DNA of 16,519 nt from Pseudomonadota bacterium (lineage in GTDB: Bacteria; Pseudomonadota; Alphaproteobacteria; Rhizobiales; Devosiaceae). The DNA is taken from positions 1-16,519 of the forward strand of contig JAEZKB010000042.1 of the NCBI GenBank assembly GCA_023415605.1. Reading direction: 5' to 3'. The notes below the pieces were generated by a model. It was not told the origin of the DNA. It ran no database searches and saw nothing but the letters and a program-made list of their open reading frames with translations. The position numbers and the translations under genes were made by a program. Positions 1 through 7,819 of this stretch are shown in pieces. Position 1 is the stretch's first letter. Every line of letters starts with the position of its first letter.

Positions 1-150
1 AATGCCCTGGTTGGTGTAGATCTTGAGCAGCGCCGTACGGAACGGCGCCCCGGTGATCTCGGCCACCCGGACGTCGGTGATCCGCAGATCAGAGGGGCGC
101 GAGTGCGTGTTAACGTTATTGAGGGCGTCGTCGGCAGTCGTGAGGGTCAT
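1..150 (-). CDS. Enolase-superfamily (mandelate racemase/muconate lactonizing type) enzyme, N-terminal fragment
   Basis: The reading frame opens at 150 and runs off the left edge, so only the first 50 residues are visible. After a variable leader comes LRITDVRVAEITGAPF followed by LLKIYTNQGI. This is the usual first strands of the capping domain of mandelate racemase/muconate lactonizing enzymes, and it resembles the start of the complete family member at 8130 (KITDLRCAVIG...IVRIVTDEGL). Metal ligands and catalytic residues lie outside the window, so the reaction cannot be named. It is the last visible gene of the ABC-transporter operon, 83 nt behind the ATPase gene, and would act in the cytoplasm on the imported substrate or a derivative. 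No clear Shine-Dalgarno sequence precedes the ATG, so the exact start is uncertain. Family assignment is fairly sure; function is inference from context. Confidence 0.75.
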   Translation of the reverse strand, partial: MTLTTADDALNNVNTHSRPSDLRITDVRVAEITGAPFRTALLKIYTNQGI

Positions 151-210
151 TGGTCTGGCATTCGGTTGGGGGGCCGGCGCGTGGCTGGCTGAGGAAGAAG
201 AGAGGGGAGG

Positions 211-228
211 GGGGCGGCGGTCCGCCCC
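211..228 (-). promoter_or_regulatory. Intercistronic GC stem-loop between ATPase and enolase-family genes
   Basis: A 7-bp perfect inverted repeat (GGGGCGG / CCGCCCC) with a 4-nt loop starts 6 nt after the ATPase stop codon. There is no U-tract on the minus-strand side, so it is more likely an mRNA-stabilising or processing hairpin, or a weak attenuator, than a full terminator. Confidence 0.4.
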
Positions 229-233
229 ACCCG

Positions 234-1331
234 TCAGTCCGCTTTGAGCGCGTTGGTCGTCTCGGCGTCAAAGAGGTGGATCTTGTCCTGGTGGAACTCG
301 AGGTGGACGGTCTCGTCGGGTTTCACCACCACATTGGGTGGCACCGAGATATTGACCACCGATCCGGCGAGGAACGCCTGCACGAAGGTGATGTCGCCGG
401 TCGGCTCCACCGTATAGACCTTGGCCGGCACCGTGCCGGGCTTGGCCTCATGGTGCAGGTCGATGGTCGAGTGCCGCGCACCCAGCACCACCTTGTTGCT
501 GCCCGCCTTGCGCGCCTTGGCGGCATTGGCCGGCGACAGCGGCAGCTCCCAGCCTTCCGAGCCCTTGAGCACCACCTCGGTGCCGCGCGTCTCCGCTTCG
601 AGCGGAATGAGGCTCATCGCCGGCGAACCGACAAAGCTCGCCACGAACATGTTCACCGGGTTGGCGAACACATTGGCCGGCGTGTCGTACTGCTGCAGGT
701 AGCCGCCATTCATCACCGCCATCTTGTCGGCCATGGTGACCGCTTCGAGCTGGTCGTGCGTCACGTAGATGATCGTCGCATTGAGGTCCTGATGGAACCG
801 CTTGATCTCGGTGCGCATCTGCACGCGCAGCTTGGCGTCGAGGTTCGAGAGCGGCTCGTCCATCAGGAACACGCGCGGACTGCGCACCAGCGCGCGGCCC
901 AGCGCCACGCGCTGCTGCTGGCCGCCGGACAGTTCACGCGGCTTGCGCTCGAGCAGGTGGGTGATGTCGAGCACCTTGGCGGCCTCTTGCACCTTCCGGT
1001 CGATCTCGTCCTTGGGCATCTTCCGCATCTGCAGCGGGAAGGCGAGGTTCTTGTAGACCGACTTCTGCGGATAGAGCGCGTAGTTCTGGAACACCATCGC
1101 GATGTCGCGATCCTTGGGGTCCAGCCCGGAGACGTTGCGCTCACCGATGACGATGTCGCCGCTGGTGATCGGGATCAGGCCCGCCACCAGGTTGAGCGTC
1201 GTCGTCTTGCCGCAGCCCGAGGGGCCGACCAGCGCGACGAACTCGCCATCCTCGACGGTCAGCGAGACGTGGTTGACGGCATAGACGCTGCCATAGGCCT
1301 TGACCACGTCCTTGAGGACAACTTGAGCCAT
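234..1331 (-). CDS. CUT1-family sugar ABC transporter ATPase (MalK/UgpC/MsmK type)
   Basis: This is the cytoplasmic ATPase that would energise sugar import together with the two permeases just upstream. The 365-aa product has all the ABC landmarks: Walker A GPSGCGKTT at 36-44, Q-loop Gln82, signature LSGGQ at 134-138, Walker B VFLMDE at 154-159, the D-loop SNLDA and switch His192. After about residue 235 it carries the MalK-type C-terminal OB-fold (TOBE) extension that separates CUT1 ATPases from shorter ABC proteins. The length is normal for the family. One small deviation is Gln89 after ALYP, where MalK proteins usually have His. The ATG at 1331 follows AAGGGAA at good spacing and lies 24 nt after the upstream permease stop, so it belongs to the same operon. 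The transported sugar cannot be deduced, because such ATPases are often shared. Confidence 0.95.
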   Translation of the reverse strand: MAQVVLKDVVKAYGSVYAVNHVSLTVEDGEFVALVGPSGCGKTTTLNLVAGLIPITSGDIVIGERNVSGLDPKDRDIAMVFQNYALYPQKSVYKNLAFPLQMRKMPKDEIDRKVQEAAKVLDITHLLERKPRELSGGQQQRVALGRALVRSPRVFLMDEPLSNLDAKLRVQMRTEIKRFHQDLNATIIYVTHDQLEAVTMADKMAVMNGGYLQQYDTPANVFANPVNMFVASFVGSPAMSLIPLEAETRGTEVVLKGSEGWELPLSPANAAKARKAGSNKVVLGARHSTIDLHHEAKPGTVPAKVYTVEPTGDITFVQAFLAGSVVNISVPPNVVVKPDETVHLEFHQDKIHLFDAETTNALKAD

Positions 1332-1355
1332 GGGTTTGGTTTCCCTTGCTGAGTA

Positions 1356-2228
1356 TTAGTGCTTCACCGCGCCCTCGGTCAGGGCACGTACGAAGTAGCG
1401 TTGCAGGACGAGGAACAGCACCACCACGGGGATGCTCATCATGAAGGTGGCGGCCATCAGGCCCGGCCAGTCGGTGGCGTTCTCCGAGAAGAAGCGCTGG
1501 ATGCCAACCGGCAGCGTCATCTGGTCGTGCCGGGTGAGGAACGTGTAGGCGTAGATGTACTCGTTCCACGCACCGATGAAGCTATAGATCGAGGTCGCGA
1601 TGATGCCCGGGGTCGAGAGCGGCATCACGATCAGCAGGAACGCCTGGAAACGGGTCGCGCCGTCGATGCGGGCCGCCTGTTCGAGCTGGATCGGGATGTT
1701 GTCGTAGAACCCCTTGAGCAGCCAGATCGCCAGCGGCAGGCCGAAGGTGAGATAGGTGAGGATCAGCGATCCATGCGTATTCACCAGCCCGAGCACGCGC
1801 ATCAGGATGAACAGCGGCACGAGGAACACCACGGCCGGGAACATGTTGCGCAGCAGCACCGCGAAGAACAGGAAGTTCCGGCCCGGGAAGCGGAAGCGCG
1901 AGAACGCGTAGGCCGCCGGTACCGCCACCACGACCGCCAGGATCGTGGTCATGATCGAAACCCACATCGAGTTCCAGAAATACTGCAGGAAGTCGCGTCC
2001 GACGCTGCCCGATGGGTCGATCAGCCGCCAATAGTTGCTGAGCGTCGGCTCGGTCGGCCACCATTGCGGCGGATACTGCATCGCCGCAAAGCCGGTCTTG
2101 AGCGAAGTGATCAGCATCCACGCCATCGGCATGATGGTGAAGCCGAGCAGCAGGGTGAGGAAGATCCGTCCGGCCCAGCGCCAGCCGTCGATGCCCCGGC
2201 GGGGCGCCGCTTCGGTAATCATTGCCAT
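1356..2228 (-). CDS. CUT1 ABC transporter inner-membrane permease (MalG type)
   Basis: The 290-aa product is an integral membrane protein with about six hydrophobic segments, the first near residues 20-41 and others near 88-109, 119-146, 153-171, 205-224 and 258-279. The EAA loop that docks onto the ATPase is seen at about 183-206 (EQAARIDGATRFQAF then PLSTPG). The short N-terminus, the 'MAWMLITSLKT' segment after helix 1 and the 'GAWNEYIYA' segment after the EAA loop are characteristic of MalG-type subunits. The gene starts 3 nt after the MalF-type stop, with a G-rich stretch about 8 nt before the ATG, indicating translational coupling. It would form the channel heterodimer with the neighbouring MalF-type protein. 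Confidence 0.94.
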   Translation of the reverse strand: MAMITEAAPRRGIDGWRWAGRIFLTLLLGFTIMPMAWMLITSLKTGFAAMQYPPQWWPTEPTLSNYWRLIDPSGSVGRDFLQYFWNSMWVSIMTTILAVVVAVPAAYAFSRFRFPGRNFLFFAVLLRNMFPAVVFLVPLFILMRVLGLVNTHGSLILTYLTFGLPLAIWLLKGFYDNIPIQLEQAARIDGATRFQAFLLIVMPLSTPGIIATSIYSFIGAWNEYIYAYTFLTRHDQMTLPVGIQRFFSENATDWPGLMAATFMMSIPVVVLFLVLQRYFVRALTEGAVKH

Positions 2229-2231
2229 TTG

Positions 2232-3194
2232 TTATGCCCCCGCCCGGTTGTCGTCGCCGCGGCTGAGTGCCTTCACGTAGAAGTAGCCCAGCGTCATCAT
2301 GATCAGGAACAGCAGCACCGCGTAGGCCGCGCCCACGCCCCAGCGTTGCCGCAGGAAGGCGAGCTCGTAGATGTGGGTGATCCAGATCTGGGTCGAGCCC
2401 ACCGGCCCGCCGCCGGACATGATGAACGGAATGATGAAGCTGTTGAAGTTCTGAACCACGAGCAGCAGCACCGTCACCATCGAGACGCTCTGCAGGTGCG
2501 GCCAGGTCACGTGCCAGAAGCGCTGCCACGGGCTGGCGCCATCGACCTGCGCGGCGCGCAGCAGGGTGTCGGGTACCGTCTGCAGCCCCGCCATCAGCAT
2601 GATCATGGCGAAGGAAAATTCCTTCCACACGTTCACGACGATCAGCGCGTAGAGGCCGGTGGTGGTATTATCGATGAAGTTGATCGGTTCCTGGGTAAAT
2701 CCCAGCTGCACCGAGAGCGCGCCGATGGCGCCGAAATCCGAGTGATAGAGCCACTTCCACACATAGGAGGCGGCCACCGCGCTCACCACCCACGGCACCA
2801 GCAGGATACCCCGCATCACCCCGCGGCCAACGAACTCGCGGTGCAGCGCTAGGGCGGCGCCCAGGCCGAGCACGAAGGCAAAAATGGTCGAGAGCACCGT
2901 CCACACCAGCGTCTGCCAGCTGACCTTCCAGAAGATCGGGCTCGAGAGAATGGCGGTGTAATTGTCGAGGCCGTTGAACTGCTTGTTCGCCAGCGACAGG
3001 CTGGCCGGCGTGTTGAAGAACGAGAGCTCGATCGTGTAGTAGATCGGGTAGGCGATCACGATCAGCATGACGATGATCGCCGGGAGCACGTAGAGATAGT
3101 CCGTGCGATGGTTCCATACCCGCTGGAAGAAGGTCGGACGCCTCGGCGGCGCCGGTGTGTCGCGGAAAATGGCTTGACCTGATGCTGTGCTCAC
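2232..3194 (-). CDS. CUT1 ABC transporter inner-membrane permease (MalF type)
   Basis: This is the second channel subunit. It has a polar N-terminal tail, a first membrane helix in the segment DYLYVLPAIIVMLIVIAYPI, about five further hydrophobic stretches, and an EAA loop at roughly residues 213-234 (RAAQVDGASPWQRF...WPHL). The proline-rich tail before helix 1 and the 'FNTPASLSLANKQFNGLDNY' periplasmic segment are usual in CUT1 MalF homologues lacking the large E. coli P2 loop. Two GTG starts are possible. The one at 3206 has no Shine-Dalgarno sequence. The one at 3194 has AGGGTGG about 8 nt upstream and is preferred here, giving 320 aa; using 3206 adds four residues. The gene lies behind a strong hairpin after the binding-protein gene and is coupled to the MalG-type gene. 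Confidence 0.93.
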   Translation of the reverse strand: MSTASGQAIFRDTPAPPRRPTFFQRVWNHRTDYLYVLPAIIVMLIVIAYPIYYTIELSFFNTPASLSLANKQFNGLDNYTAILSSPIFWKVSWQTLVWTVLSTIFAFVLGLGAALALHREFVGRGVMRGILLVPWVVSAVAASYVWKWLYHSDFGAIGALSVQLGFTQEPINFIDNTTTGLYALIVVNVWKEFSFAMIMLMAGLQTVPDTLLRAAQVDGASPWQRFWHVTWPHLQSVSMVTVLLLVVQNFNSFIIPFIMSGGGPVGSTQIWITHIYELAFLRQRWGVGAAYAVLLFLIMMTLGYFYVKALSRGDDNRAGA

Positions 3195-3230
3195 GGCTTG
3201 CCCCACCCTGTAGTCGGAGAACGAGAGAAA

Positions 3231-3250
3231 CCGGCGGCGCGGGCCGCCGG
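3231..3250 (-). promoter_or_regulatory. Stem-loop after the binding-protein gene (attenuator or mRNA stabiliser)
   Basis: A perfect 8-bp inverted repeat (CCGGCGGC / GCCGCCGG) with a 4-nt loop lies 23 nt past the binding-protein stop codon. Read on the minus strand it is followed by TTTCTCTC, a weak pyrimidine tract. Hairpins of this kind between malE-like and malF-like genes are known to protect the upstream mRNA and let part of transcription end there, so that binding protein exceeds permease. That role is inferred here from position and structure. Confidence 0.65.
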
Positions 3251-3273
3251 TCGTTAGTGATGTCGCGCTGCGG

Positions 3274-4776
3274 CTAGATGCCGCCGCCGCCGACCACGCC
3301 CTGGATCTTCTGGGCCGCGTCTTCGACGGCCTGGTCCACGGTCATGGTGCCGGTGAGCGCGTTCTGCAGCATATCCGGAATGATGATGTTCATGATTTCC
3401 GGAGCCTCGGGGATCACCGGGAAGGGGATGCCGTTGGGCAGCATCGAGGTGGTGACGTCGAGGAACTTGATGGTGTCCAGGCGTTCCTTCATGGCGTCGG
3501 TCATGAAGCCATTGATGTTGCCGGGGTTCGAACCGACCCAAGCGAGCTTGGTCGACCATTCCGGGCTGTTCCACATGCAGATCAGCGCCTTGACGGCCTG
3601 CTCGTCCGACTTGCCGCCCTCGACGAACTCCGGCTTGACCACGTGGATGTTGGAGCCGCCGAACACCACGGCGCGCTTGCCGTCCGGGCCGGCCGGGATC
3701 AGGCCATAGCGCATGTTCGCCACCACTTCGTCGGCAACGGCCTTATCGGCGCCGGTAGCCTTCGAAGCGAGGTCGGTCATGCGGGCATATTCGGCCGGGT
3801 GGGCGATCATCATGCCGAGCTGGCCGGCAATGAACGGCGCCTGGTTCTCGGCCTGGGTGTTGGTCAGCGCCGAGGTCGGGACCGACTTGTCGACCACATA
3901 CATCTGGTATGCGGCCTGCAGGGCTGCCTTCGAGCCTTCGTTGTTGATCCAGACGTCCTTGTAGGACGGCGATTCCGATGCTTCGTCGAGCGCGCCGCCA
4001 CCGTAAGCCCAGAGCTGCGGCATGAAGCGGAACGGCGTGTTGCCGGCATTCTGCTTGGCCACGAGGCCGTAGCCGGCAATGCCGAGCTTGTCGTGGATCT
4101 GCTTGGAATAGGCGACGACGTCATCCCAGGTTGCGGGCGGATTGTCGGGGTCGAGACCGGCGTCCTTGAACACCTTGGCGTTCCAGATCAGCGCCATGGT
4201 TTCGTTGTTGGTCGGCAGACCGTAGGTCTTGCCCTCATAGGTCACGGACTTGAGCGCACCCGGCCAGAAGTCGGCGGCAGTGAGGCCGATGTCTTCAGGC
4301 TTGAGTTCGTTGAGGTAGCCCTTGGCTGCGAATTCGACGCCGCCCAGGATCTGCAGGCGGACCACCATCGGCGCGGCATTGCCGAGCAGGGCGGTACGGA
4401 ACTTGTCGAGCAGCTCGTTATAGGTGATCGACTGCACGTCGGTTTCGATGTTCGGATAGGCCGCCTTGAAGGCTTCCCAGAACGCCTTGTCCTGTTCGTG
4501 CGCGATCAGCGGATCGGCTTCGAACGGGCCGGTGTACCAGTAGCTAACGCGACCGGCGTAATCGTTGGGCACCACGGCGCCGCAATCCTTGGCGGCATCG
4601 AACTGCTTGGTGCCGGCGATGGATTTCACATATTCCGGGGACCACTTGCTCAGGTCGACGCTCTGGGCAAAGCCGGTGCCCACCATGGTGGTGCTCAGCA
4701 GCGCTGCGATGGCAACTTTGGCAAAGCGGGATTTACGACGAGCAGAAGTGCTCTCGCCAACGGGCGAGTAGGTCAT
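3274..4776 (-). CDS. Periplasmic sugar-binding protein of the CUT1 ABC transporter (extracellular solute-binding family 1)
   Basis: The product is a 500-aa secreted solute-binding protein that would deliver the sugar to the permeases. A basic N-region (RRKSRFAK) and hydrophobic core (VAIAALLSTTMVGTG) end in a likely signal-peptidase site after residue 37 (GFA-Q). The mature part has family-1 features: an aromatic-rich strand (RVSYWYTGPF), ETDVQSITYNELLDKFRTALLGNAAP, YGLPTNNETMALIWNAKVFKDAGLDP and PATWDDVVAYSKQI. It is larger than the common 410-440 aa of the family. The ATG at 4776 is chosen because GGGAGGA sits 5 nt before it; an upstream TTG at 4797 lies before that site and is unlikely. 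This is the first gene of the operon and carries its main promoter region upstream. Confidence 0.93.
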   Translation of the reverse strand: MTYSPVGESTSARRKSRFAKVAIAALLSTTMVGTGFAQSVDLSKWSPEYVKSIAGTKQFDAAKDCGAVVPNDYAGRVSYWYTGPFEADPLIAHEQDKAFWEAFKAAYPNIETDVQSITYNELLDKFRTALLGNAAPMVVRLQILGGVEFAAKGYLNELKPEDIGLTAADFWPGALKSVTYEGKTYGLPTNNETMALIWNAKVFKDAGLDPDNPPATWDDVVAYSKQIHDKLGIAGYGLVAKQNAGNTPFRFMPQLWAYGGGALDEASESPSYKDVWINNEGSKAALQAAYQMYVVDKSVPTSALTNTQAENQAPFIAGQLGMMIAHPAEYARMTDLASKATGADKAVADEVVANMRYGLIPAGPDGKRAVVFGGSNIHVVKPEFVEGGKSDEQAVKALICMWNSPEWSTKLAWVGSNPGNINGFMTDAMKERLDTIKFLDVTTSMLPNGIPFPVIPEAPEIMNIIIPDMLQNALTGTMTVDQAVEDAAQKIQGVVGGGGI

Positions 4777-4883
4777 GGAATTCCTCCCTAGTGACAATTC
4801 CGGGCCCCGGAGCCTTCACATGGCTTCTTGGGGTAGACTGAGGCCCTGACGCTGCCCCATTCGTAACGGTCTGTCAAGAAACT

Positions 4884-4903
4884 CACCGCAACGGATTGCG
4901 GTG
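4884..4903. repeat. Perfect 8-bp inverted repeat in the operon leader
   Basis: CACCGCAA and TTGCGGTG flank a 4-nt spacer. As DNA this could be a repressor site; as minus-strand RNA it could be a hairpin ending the SDR message, since GTTTCTTG follows 3 nt after the stem, although the U-run is poor. It lies 7 nt upstream of the TTGACA hexamer of the operon. Confidence 0.6.
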
Positions 4904-4964
4904 TTTGTTATGTTGTTAGGTTTCCGAACGCGAAATTCAAAAGAGAACAAGGCGTTGAGTGCCC

Positions 4965-4980
4965 GTTCACATCCGAGACA
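4965..4980. promoter_or_regulatory. Operator-like element upstream of the ABC operon
   Basis: GTTCACATCCGAGACA matches the element in the lacI-type leader at 7820-7835 at 14 of 16 positions, the only differences being CC against TT in the middle. The element at 8082-8096 is a further relative. The core TCA-N4-YGA is near-palindromic. It probably binds one of the two local regulators. Confidence 0.5.
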
Positions 4981-5075
4981 ACACGCACGTTATAGAAGTT
5001 CATCATACGCCCTGACGCACTTTCACGACACACCTCACACGCATCGTTGGACTTTTTGGTCATCCTGACGTGACC

Positions 5076-5870
5076 TCACCGGATGAGCGATTGCCCGCCA
5101 TCGATGTTCAGCTCCGCCCCGGTGATATGCCGCGCCGCGTCCGAGCAGAGGAACAGGATCCCCTCCGCCACGTCCTCCGGCTTGGCCCGTTTACCCCCGG
5201 TGATCGGGACGTCACCGCCCGCAAACTCCACCTTGATCCGGATGTCTTCGACATTCCGCCGCCAGGTGTTCTGCCCGATGTTCGTCTCGGTCGCGCCTGG
5301 GAAGATCGAGTTGACCCGAATGCGCGACCCAGAGAGTTCCAGCGCGAGCTGCCGCGCCATCGCAGCCTGCGCCGCCTTGGTAGCGGAATAGGCCGAAGCG
5401 CCTGCGGTGCTCACCGTACGCTGCCCGTTCATCGAGGAAATCACCACGATCGATCCGCCGCCGGCCTTCTTCAGCAGCGGCACCCCATAGTGGAAGCTGA
5501 GATAGGTGCCGCGGAGGTTGATGCGGATCGTGCGGTCGAATTCCTCCGGCGTCAGGTCGTCCACGGGCGCCCAGGTGCCGTTGATGCCGGCGCTGACCAC
5601 CATCATGTCGATGCGGTCTTCCTTGAGCGCCACGGCCTCGTAGGCAGCTTTCATCTGGGCCTCGTCGCCCACATCGGCGAGAAGGATGAAGGCGTTGCCA
5701 CCCGCCGCGGTGATCTCGGTGTGCACTTTGCTCACCGAGGCCTCCACCACGTCGAGCAGCGCCACCGTCGCCCCCTTGGCGGCGATCATCCTCGCCGCTG
5801 CGGCGCCGATCCCCGAACCCGCGCCCGTGACCAGGGCCACTTTCCCGGCCCATTCGTTGGATTCACTCAC
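5076..5870 (-). CDS. NAD(P)-dependent short-chain dehydrogenase/reductase (classical SDR)
   Basis: This 264-aa cytoplasmic oxidoreductase would oxidise or reduce a hydroxyl/keto group of a sugar or sugar acid. It has the dinucleotide-binding motif TGAGSGIG at 15-22, an acidic Asp after the second strand (VALLDV) that favours NAD(H), the VVSAGI strand in place of the usual NNAG, the ISS catalytic-serine segment near 145, and Tyr161-SAT-Lys165 as the catalytic YxxxK. The C-terminal ITGAELNIDGGQSLIR is typical of classical SDRs. The start is GTG at 5870, preceded by AAAGGG; a longer in-frame reading into the iclR-type gene is not supported by homology. Only 4 nt separate it from the stop of the IclR-family gene, whose last codons contain its ribosome site, so the two genes are coupled. 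The substrate is unknown. Confidence 0.92.
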   Translation of the reverse strand: MSESNEWAGKVALVTGAGSGIGAAAARMIAAKGATVALLDVVEASVSKVHTEITAAGGNAFILLADVGDEAQMKAAYEAVALKEDRIDMMVVSAGINGTWAPVDDLTPEEFDRTIRINLRGTYLSFHYGVPLLKKAGGGSIVVISSMNGQRTVSTAGASAYSATKAAQAAMARQLALELSGSRIRVNSIFPGATETNIGQNTWRRNVEDIRIKVEFAGGDVPITGGKRAKPEDVAEGILFLCSDAARHITGAELNIDGGQSLIR

Positions 5871-5874
5871 TTCA

Positions 5875-6648
5875 TTAGCCCTTTGGTATTCTTGCTGAAA
5901 TTGCTGCCGCCGCCTGTACGACCCCGGCGCGAAGGCGCTCTCGGGTCTCGGCATCCTTGTCGGCGAGATAGGGGATGCTGAGCGCCCCCAGGAATCGCCC
6001 CGCAGGGTCCACTACCGGCGCCGCAACTGCGTGCACGCTCAGACTGTGCTCGCCCATGTCCATGGCAAAACCCTGCTTGCGGATCCGTGCGAGGTCCGCC
6101 CGAAGTTTCTCGGGCTCGGTAATGGTGCGGGGCGTGTAGCGAACGAGCGGCGCGCTCAGGTGCCGCTCGAGATCGGCTGGCGACATGTGAGCCATGATCA
6201 TCTTGCTCGCCGCTCCCGCATGCAACGGATAGCTCGTGCCGATCGACGGGGCAGGGGTAAACTCGTGCCGGCCGAGGACCGCCACGATTACCTTGGCGCG
6301 GTCGCCATCGCGCACCGAGAGCTTGGTGGGTTCACCCAACTCGTCGCGCAATTGCTGCGCCACCGGAGTCGCGATTTCCGCCAGGTCATAGCTGCTGCCA
6401 TCGGTCTTCACACGGGCCGCCAGCGCCGTAATCCGCGGCCCCAGCGAGAACACGCCGTCCGACGATCGCCGGACGATCCGGTGCGCCAGCAGCGTGTTGA
6501 GAATCCGGTACACCGTCGACCGCGGCAACCCGAGTTCCTGCATCAGGCCACGGATCGTCGCGCCCTCCGGCTCGCGCTCGAACACCGCCAGCATGTCGAG
6601 CGTCCGCTCGAGCACCGGCACTCCGTTCCTGACGGATTCCTCCCGCAT
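5875..6648 (-). CDS. IclR-family transcriptional regulator
   Basis: The 257-aa protein has an N-terminal winged helix-turn-helix (VLERTLDMLAVFEREPEGATIRGLMQELGLPRSTVYRILNTL, about residues 10-53) and an IclR effector domain with HAGAASKMIMA, the conserved loop near RYTPRTIT, and GEHSLSVHAVAAPVVDPAGRFLGALSI. Length and layout are normal for the family. The ATG at 6648 was chosen because GGAGGAGAGG lies just before it; the longer frame to 6750 starts in sequence unlike any IclR protein. It is coupled to the SDR gene, so it probably controls that enzyme and perhaps the transporter in response to a pathway intermediate. Its leader can pair with its own ribosome-binding site (see 6651-6724). The effector cannot be read from sequence. 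Confidence 0.93.
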   Translation of the reverse strand: MREESVRNGVPVLERTLDMLAVFEREPEGATIRGLMQELGLPRSTVYRILNTLLAHRIVRRSSDGVFSLGPRITALAARVKTDGSSYDLAEIATPVAQQLRDELGEPTKLSVRDGDRAKVIVAVLGRHEFTPAPSIGTSYPLHAGAASKMIMAHMSPADLERHLSAPLVRYTPRTITEPEKLRADLARIRKQGFAMDMGEHSLSVHAVAAPVVDPAGRFLGALSIPYLADKDAETRERLRAGVVQAAAAISARIPKG

Positions 6649-6650
6649 AT

Positions 6651-6724
6651 CCTCTCCTCCAGCGCTAAGGCGTAGCACCAGATGTGAAACACTGGAAGTT
6701 CCCATTTGAAGAAGTGAGGAGAGG
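6651..6724 (-). promoter_or_regulatory. IclR-gene leader with sequence complementary to its ribosome-binding site
   Basis: On the minus-strand transcript CCTCTCCTC (6724-6716) comes first and GAGGAGAGG (6659-6651), which contains the Shine-Dalgarno sequence, comes 56 nt later; the nine bases are perfectly complementary. The loop between holds a small CCAG/CTGG stem and two relatives of the local operator motif, TTCCCATTTGAAGAAG at 6699-6714 (+) and TTCACATCTGG at 6678-6688 (-). Occlusion of the start site by folding is a hypothesis. Confidence 0.45.
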
Positions 6725-6787
6725 TGTTGGCATTCCCGGCCGACCCTCATCCCGGCGATGGGCTGTATGGCAGCACCGGTGGCGAAA

Positions 6788-7807
6788 CTAAGCGACCTCT
6801 AGGAGCGGCACCCAGTTTACCGCCGCCGCCGGCCCGGTGGATTCTCGCCGCACGATCTCAGACACCAGCGAAATCCGGATCGGCGGTCGTGCGCCACCCT
6901 CCGGGCTCGACAACCGGTCGGCGATGCACCGCACCATCGTAGCCCCGATTTCCACATGCGGCACACGCACCGTCGTCAGCCGCGGCGAGATCTGCGAAGC
7001 CGCTGCGAAATCGCTGTTGCCGACAATCGAAATGTCCTCGGGGATCCGCAGTCCCAGTTGCAGCAACTCGCTCACCGCGCTCACCGCGATCCCGTCATGG
7101 GCGCAAAAGAGCGCCGTCGGCGCGCCGCCGTCCCGGATATGCGCGAGGAACGCCCGTCGAAACCCCTGGCTCTCGTCAAAGACGATGTCGTCGACCGTCG
7201 TCCCCGCCGTTTCGAGTATGCCATCGCGAAAGCCACGGAACCGCTCGGCGCGGCCGATCGGCAGCGTACTGCCATGCACGTAGACGACCCTGCGATGTCC
7301 CAGCCCGGTCAGCATGCGGCCGACCGCCACGCCCGCCTCCCAGTCGGCGCAGACCACCTGGTCGAATCGGCTCATCGGCTCGACATAGGTGGCGCACGCC
7401 ACTGGCAGCCCGAGTCGCGCCGCGAGCTCGGTGATCTCCGAGGGCCTCGGAACGGCAAGAATCACCCCGACCACCACAGGGTCGACTTCATTGCTGGTGA
7501 GATAGCGCGCCTGCCGGGGCACCACCGAATAGCCCAGCCGCTCCGCCTCGACCTCGGCCCCGTGCAGAACATTAAGCCACATCTCGCTCGAGACCATGTC
7601 GATCTCCTGCCGCACGAACAGGATCTGTCCGATCGAATGGCCGATCTCGGAATTGACCCGGTAGCCCATCGCATGTGCGGCCCTGAGCACCCGGCTCCGC
7701 GTCGCGTCGGCCACCCCCGGCTTCCCCGACAGCGCCCGCGACACCGAAAACTTCGAGAGCCCCAGCTTGTCCGCTACATCCTGTATCGTCACCCGCGCCG
7801 ACGCCAT
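6788..7807 (-). CDS. LacI/GalR-family transcriptional regulator
   Basis: The 339-aa protein begins with a textbook LacI helix-turn-helix and hinge (RVTIQDVADKLGLSKFSVSRALSGKPGVADATRSRVLRAAHAMGYRVN, residues 5-52). It continues as a periplasmic-binding-protein-like sensor domain with segments such as VVVGVILAVPRPSEI, GLGHRRVVYVHG, APTALFCAHDGIAVSAVSELLQLGLRIPEDISIVGNSD and the terminal LVSEIVRRESTG. The ATG at 7807 follows GAGGGGAAC. It is transcribed divergently from the dehydratase-like gene and 139 nt ahead of the IclR-family gene. The motif in its own leader and at the divergent gene suggests autoregulation plus control of that enzyme. It probably senses a sugar; the ligand is unknown. Confidence 0.95.
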   Translation of the reverse strand: MASARVTIQDVADKLGLSKFSVSRALSGKPGVADATRSRVLRAAHAMGYRVNSEIGHSIGQILFVRQEIDMVSSEMWLNVLHGAEVEAERLGYSVVPRQARYLTSNEVDPVVVGVILAVPRPSEITELAARLGLPVACATYVEPMSRFDQVVCADWEAGVAVGRMLTGLGHRRVVYVHGSTLPIGRAERFRGFRDGILETAGTTVDDIVFDESQGFRRAFLAHIRDGGAPTALFCAHDGIAVSAVSELLQLGLRIPEDISIVGNSDFAAASQISPRLTTVRVPHVEIGATMVRCIADRLSSPEGGARPPIRISLVSEIVRRESTGPAAAVNWVPLLEVA

Positions 7808-7819
7808 GTGTTCCCCTCA

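Larger units (their letters stand above)
4777..5075 (-). promoter_or_regulatory. Leader/promoter region of the ABC-transporter operon
   Basis: This roughly 300-nt gap separates the SDR stop from the binding-protein start and shows no convincing ORF. Read on the minus strand it holds, in order, an operator-like element (4965-4980), a perfect palindrome (4884-4903), a consensus -35 hexamer TTGACA (4872-4877 as TGTCAA on +) with no good -10 at normal spacing, and another TTCACAT copy at 4815-4821 on the plus strand. The exact promoter cannot be fixed by eye, but the density of symmetric elements indicates a regulated promoter. Confidence 0.5.

Noticed and set aside
150..2852. Long plus-strand frames (150-1352 and 1359-2852) opposite the transporter genes
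   Set aside because: They are His/Arg-rich shadows of well-recognised ATPase and permease genes in GC-rich DNA, with no domain of their own.
3643..4791. Plus-strand frame opposite the binding-protein gene
   Set aside because: Antisense to a gene with a clear signal peptide and family match; composition is typical of a shadow frame.
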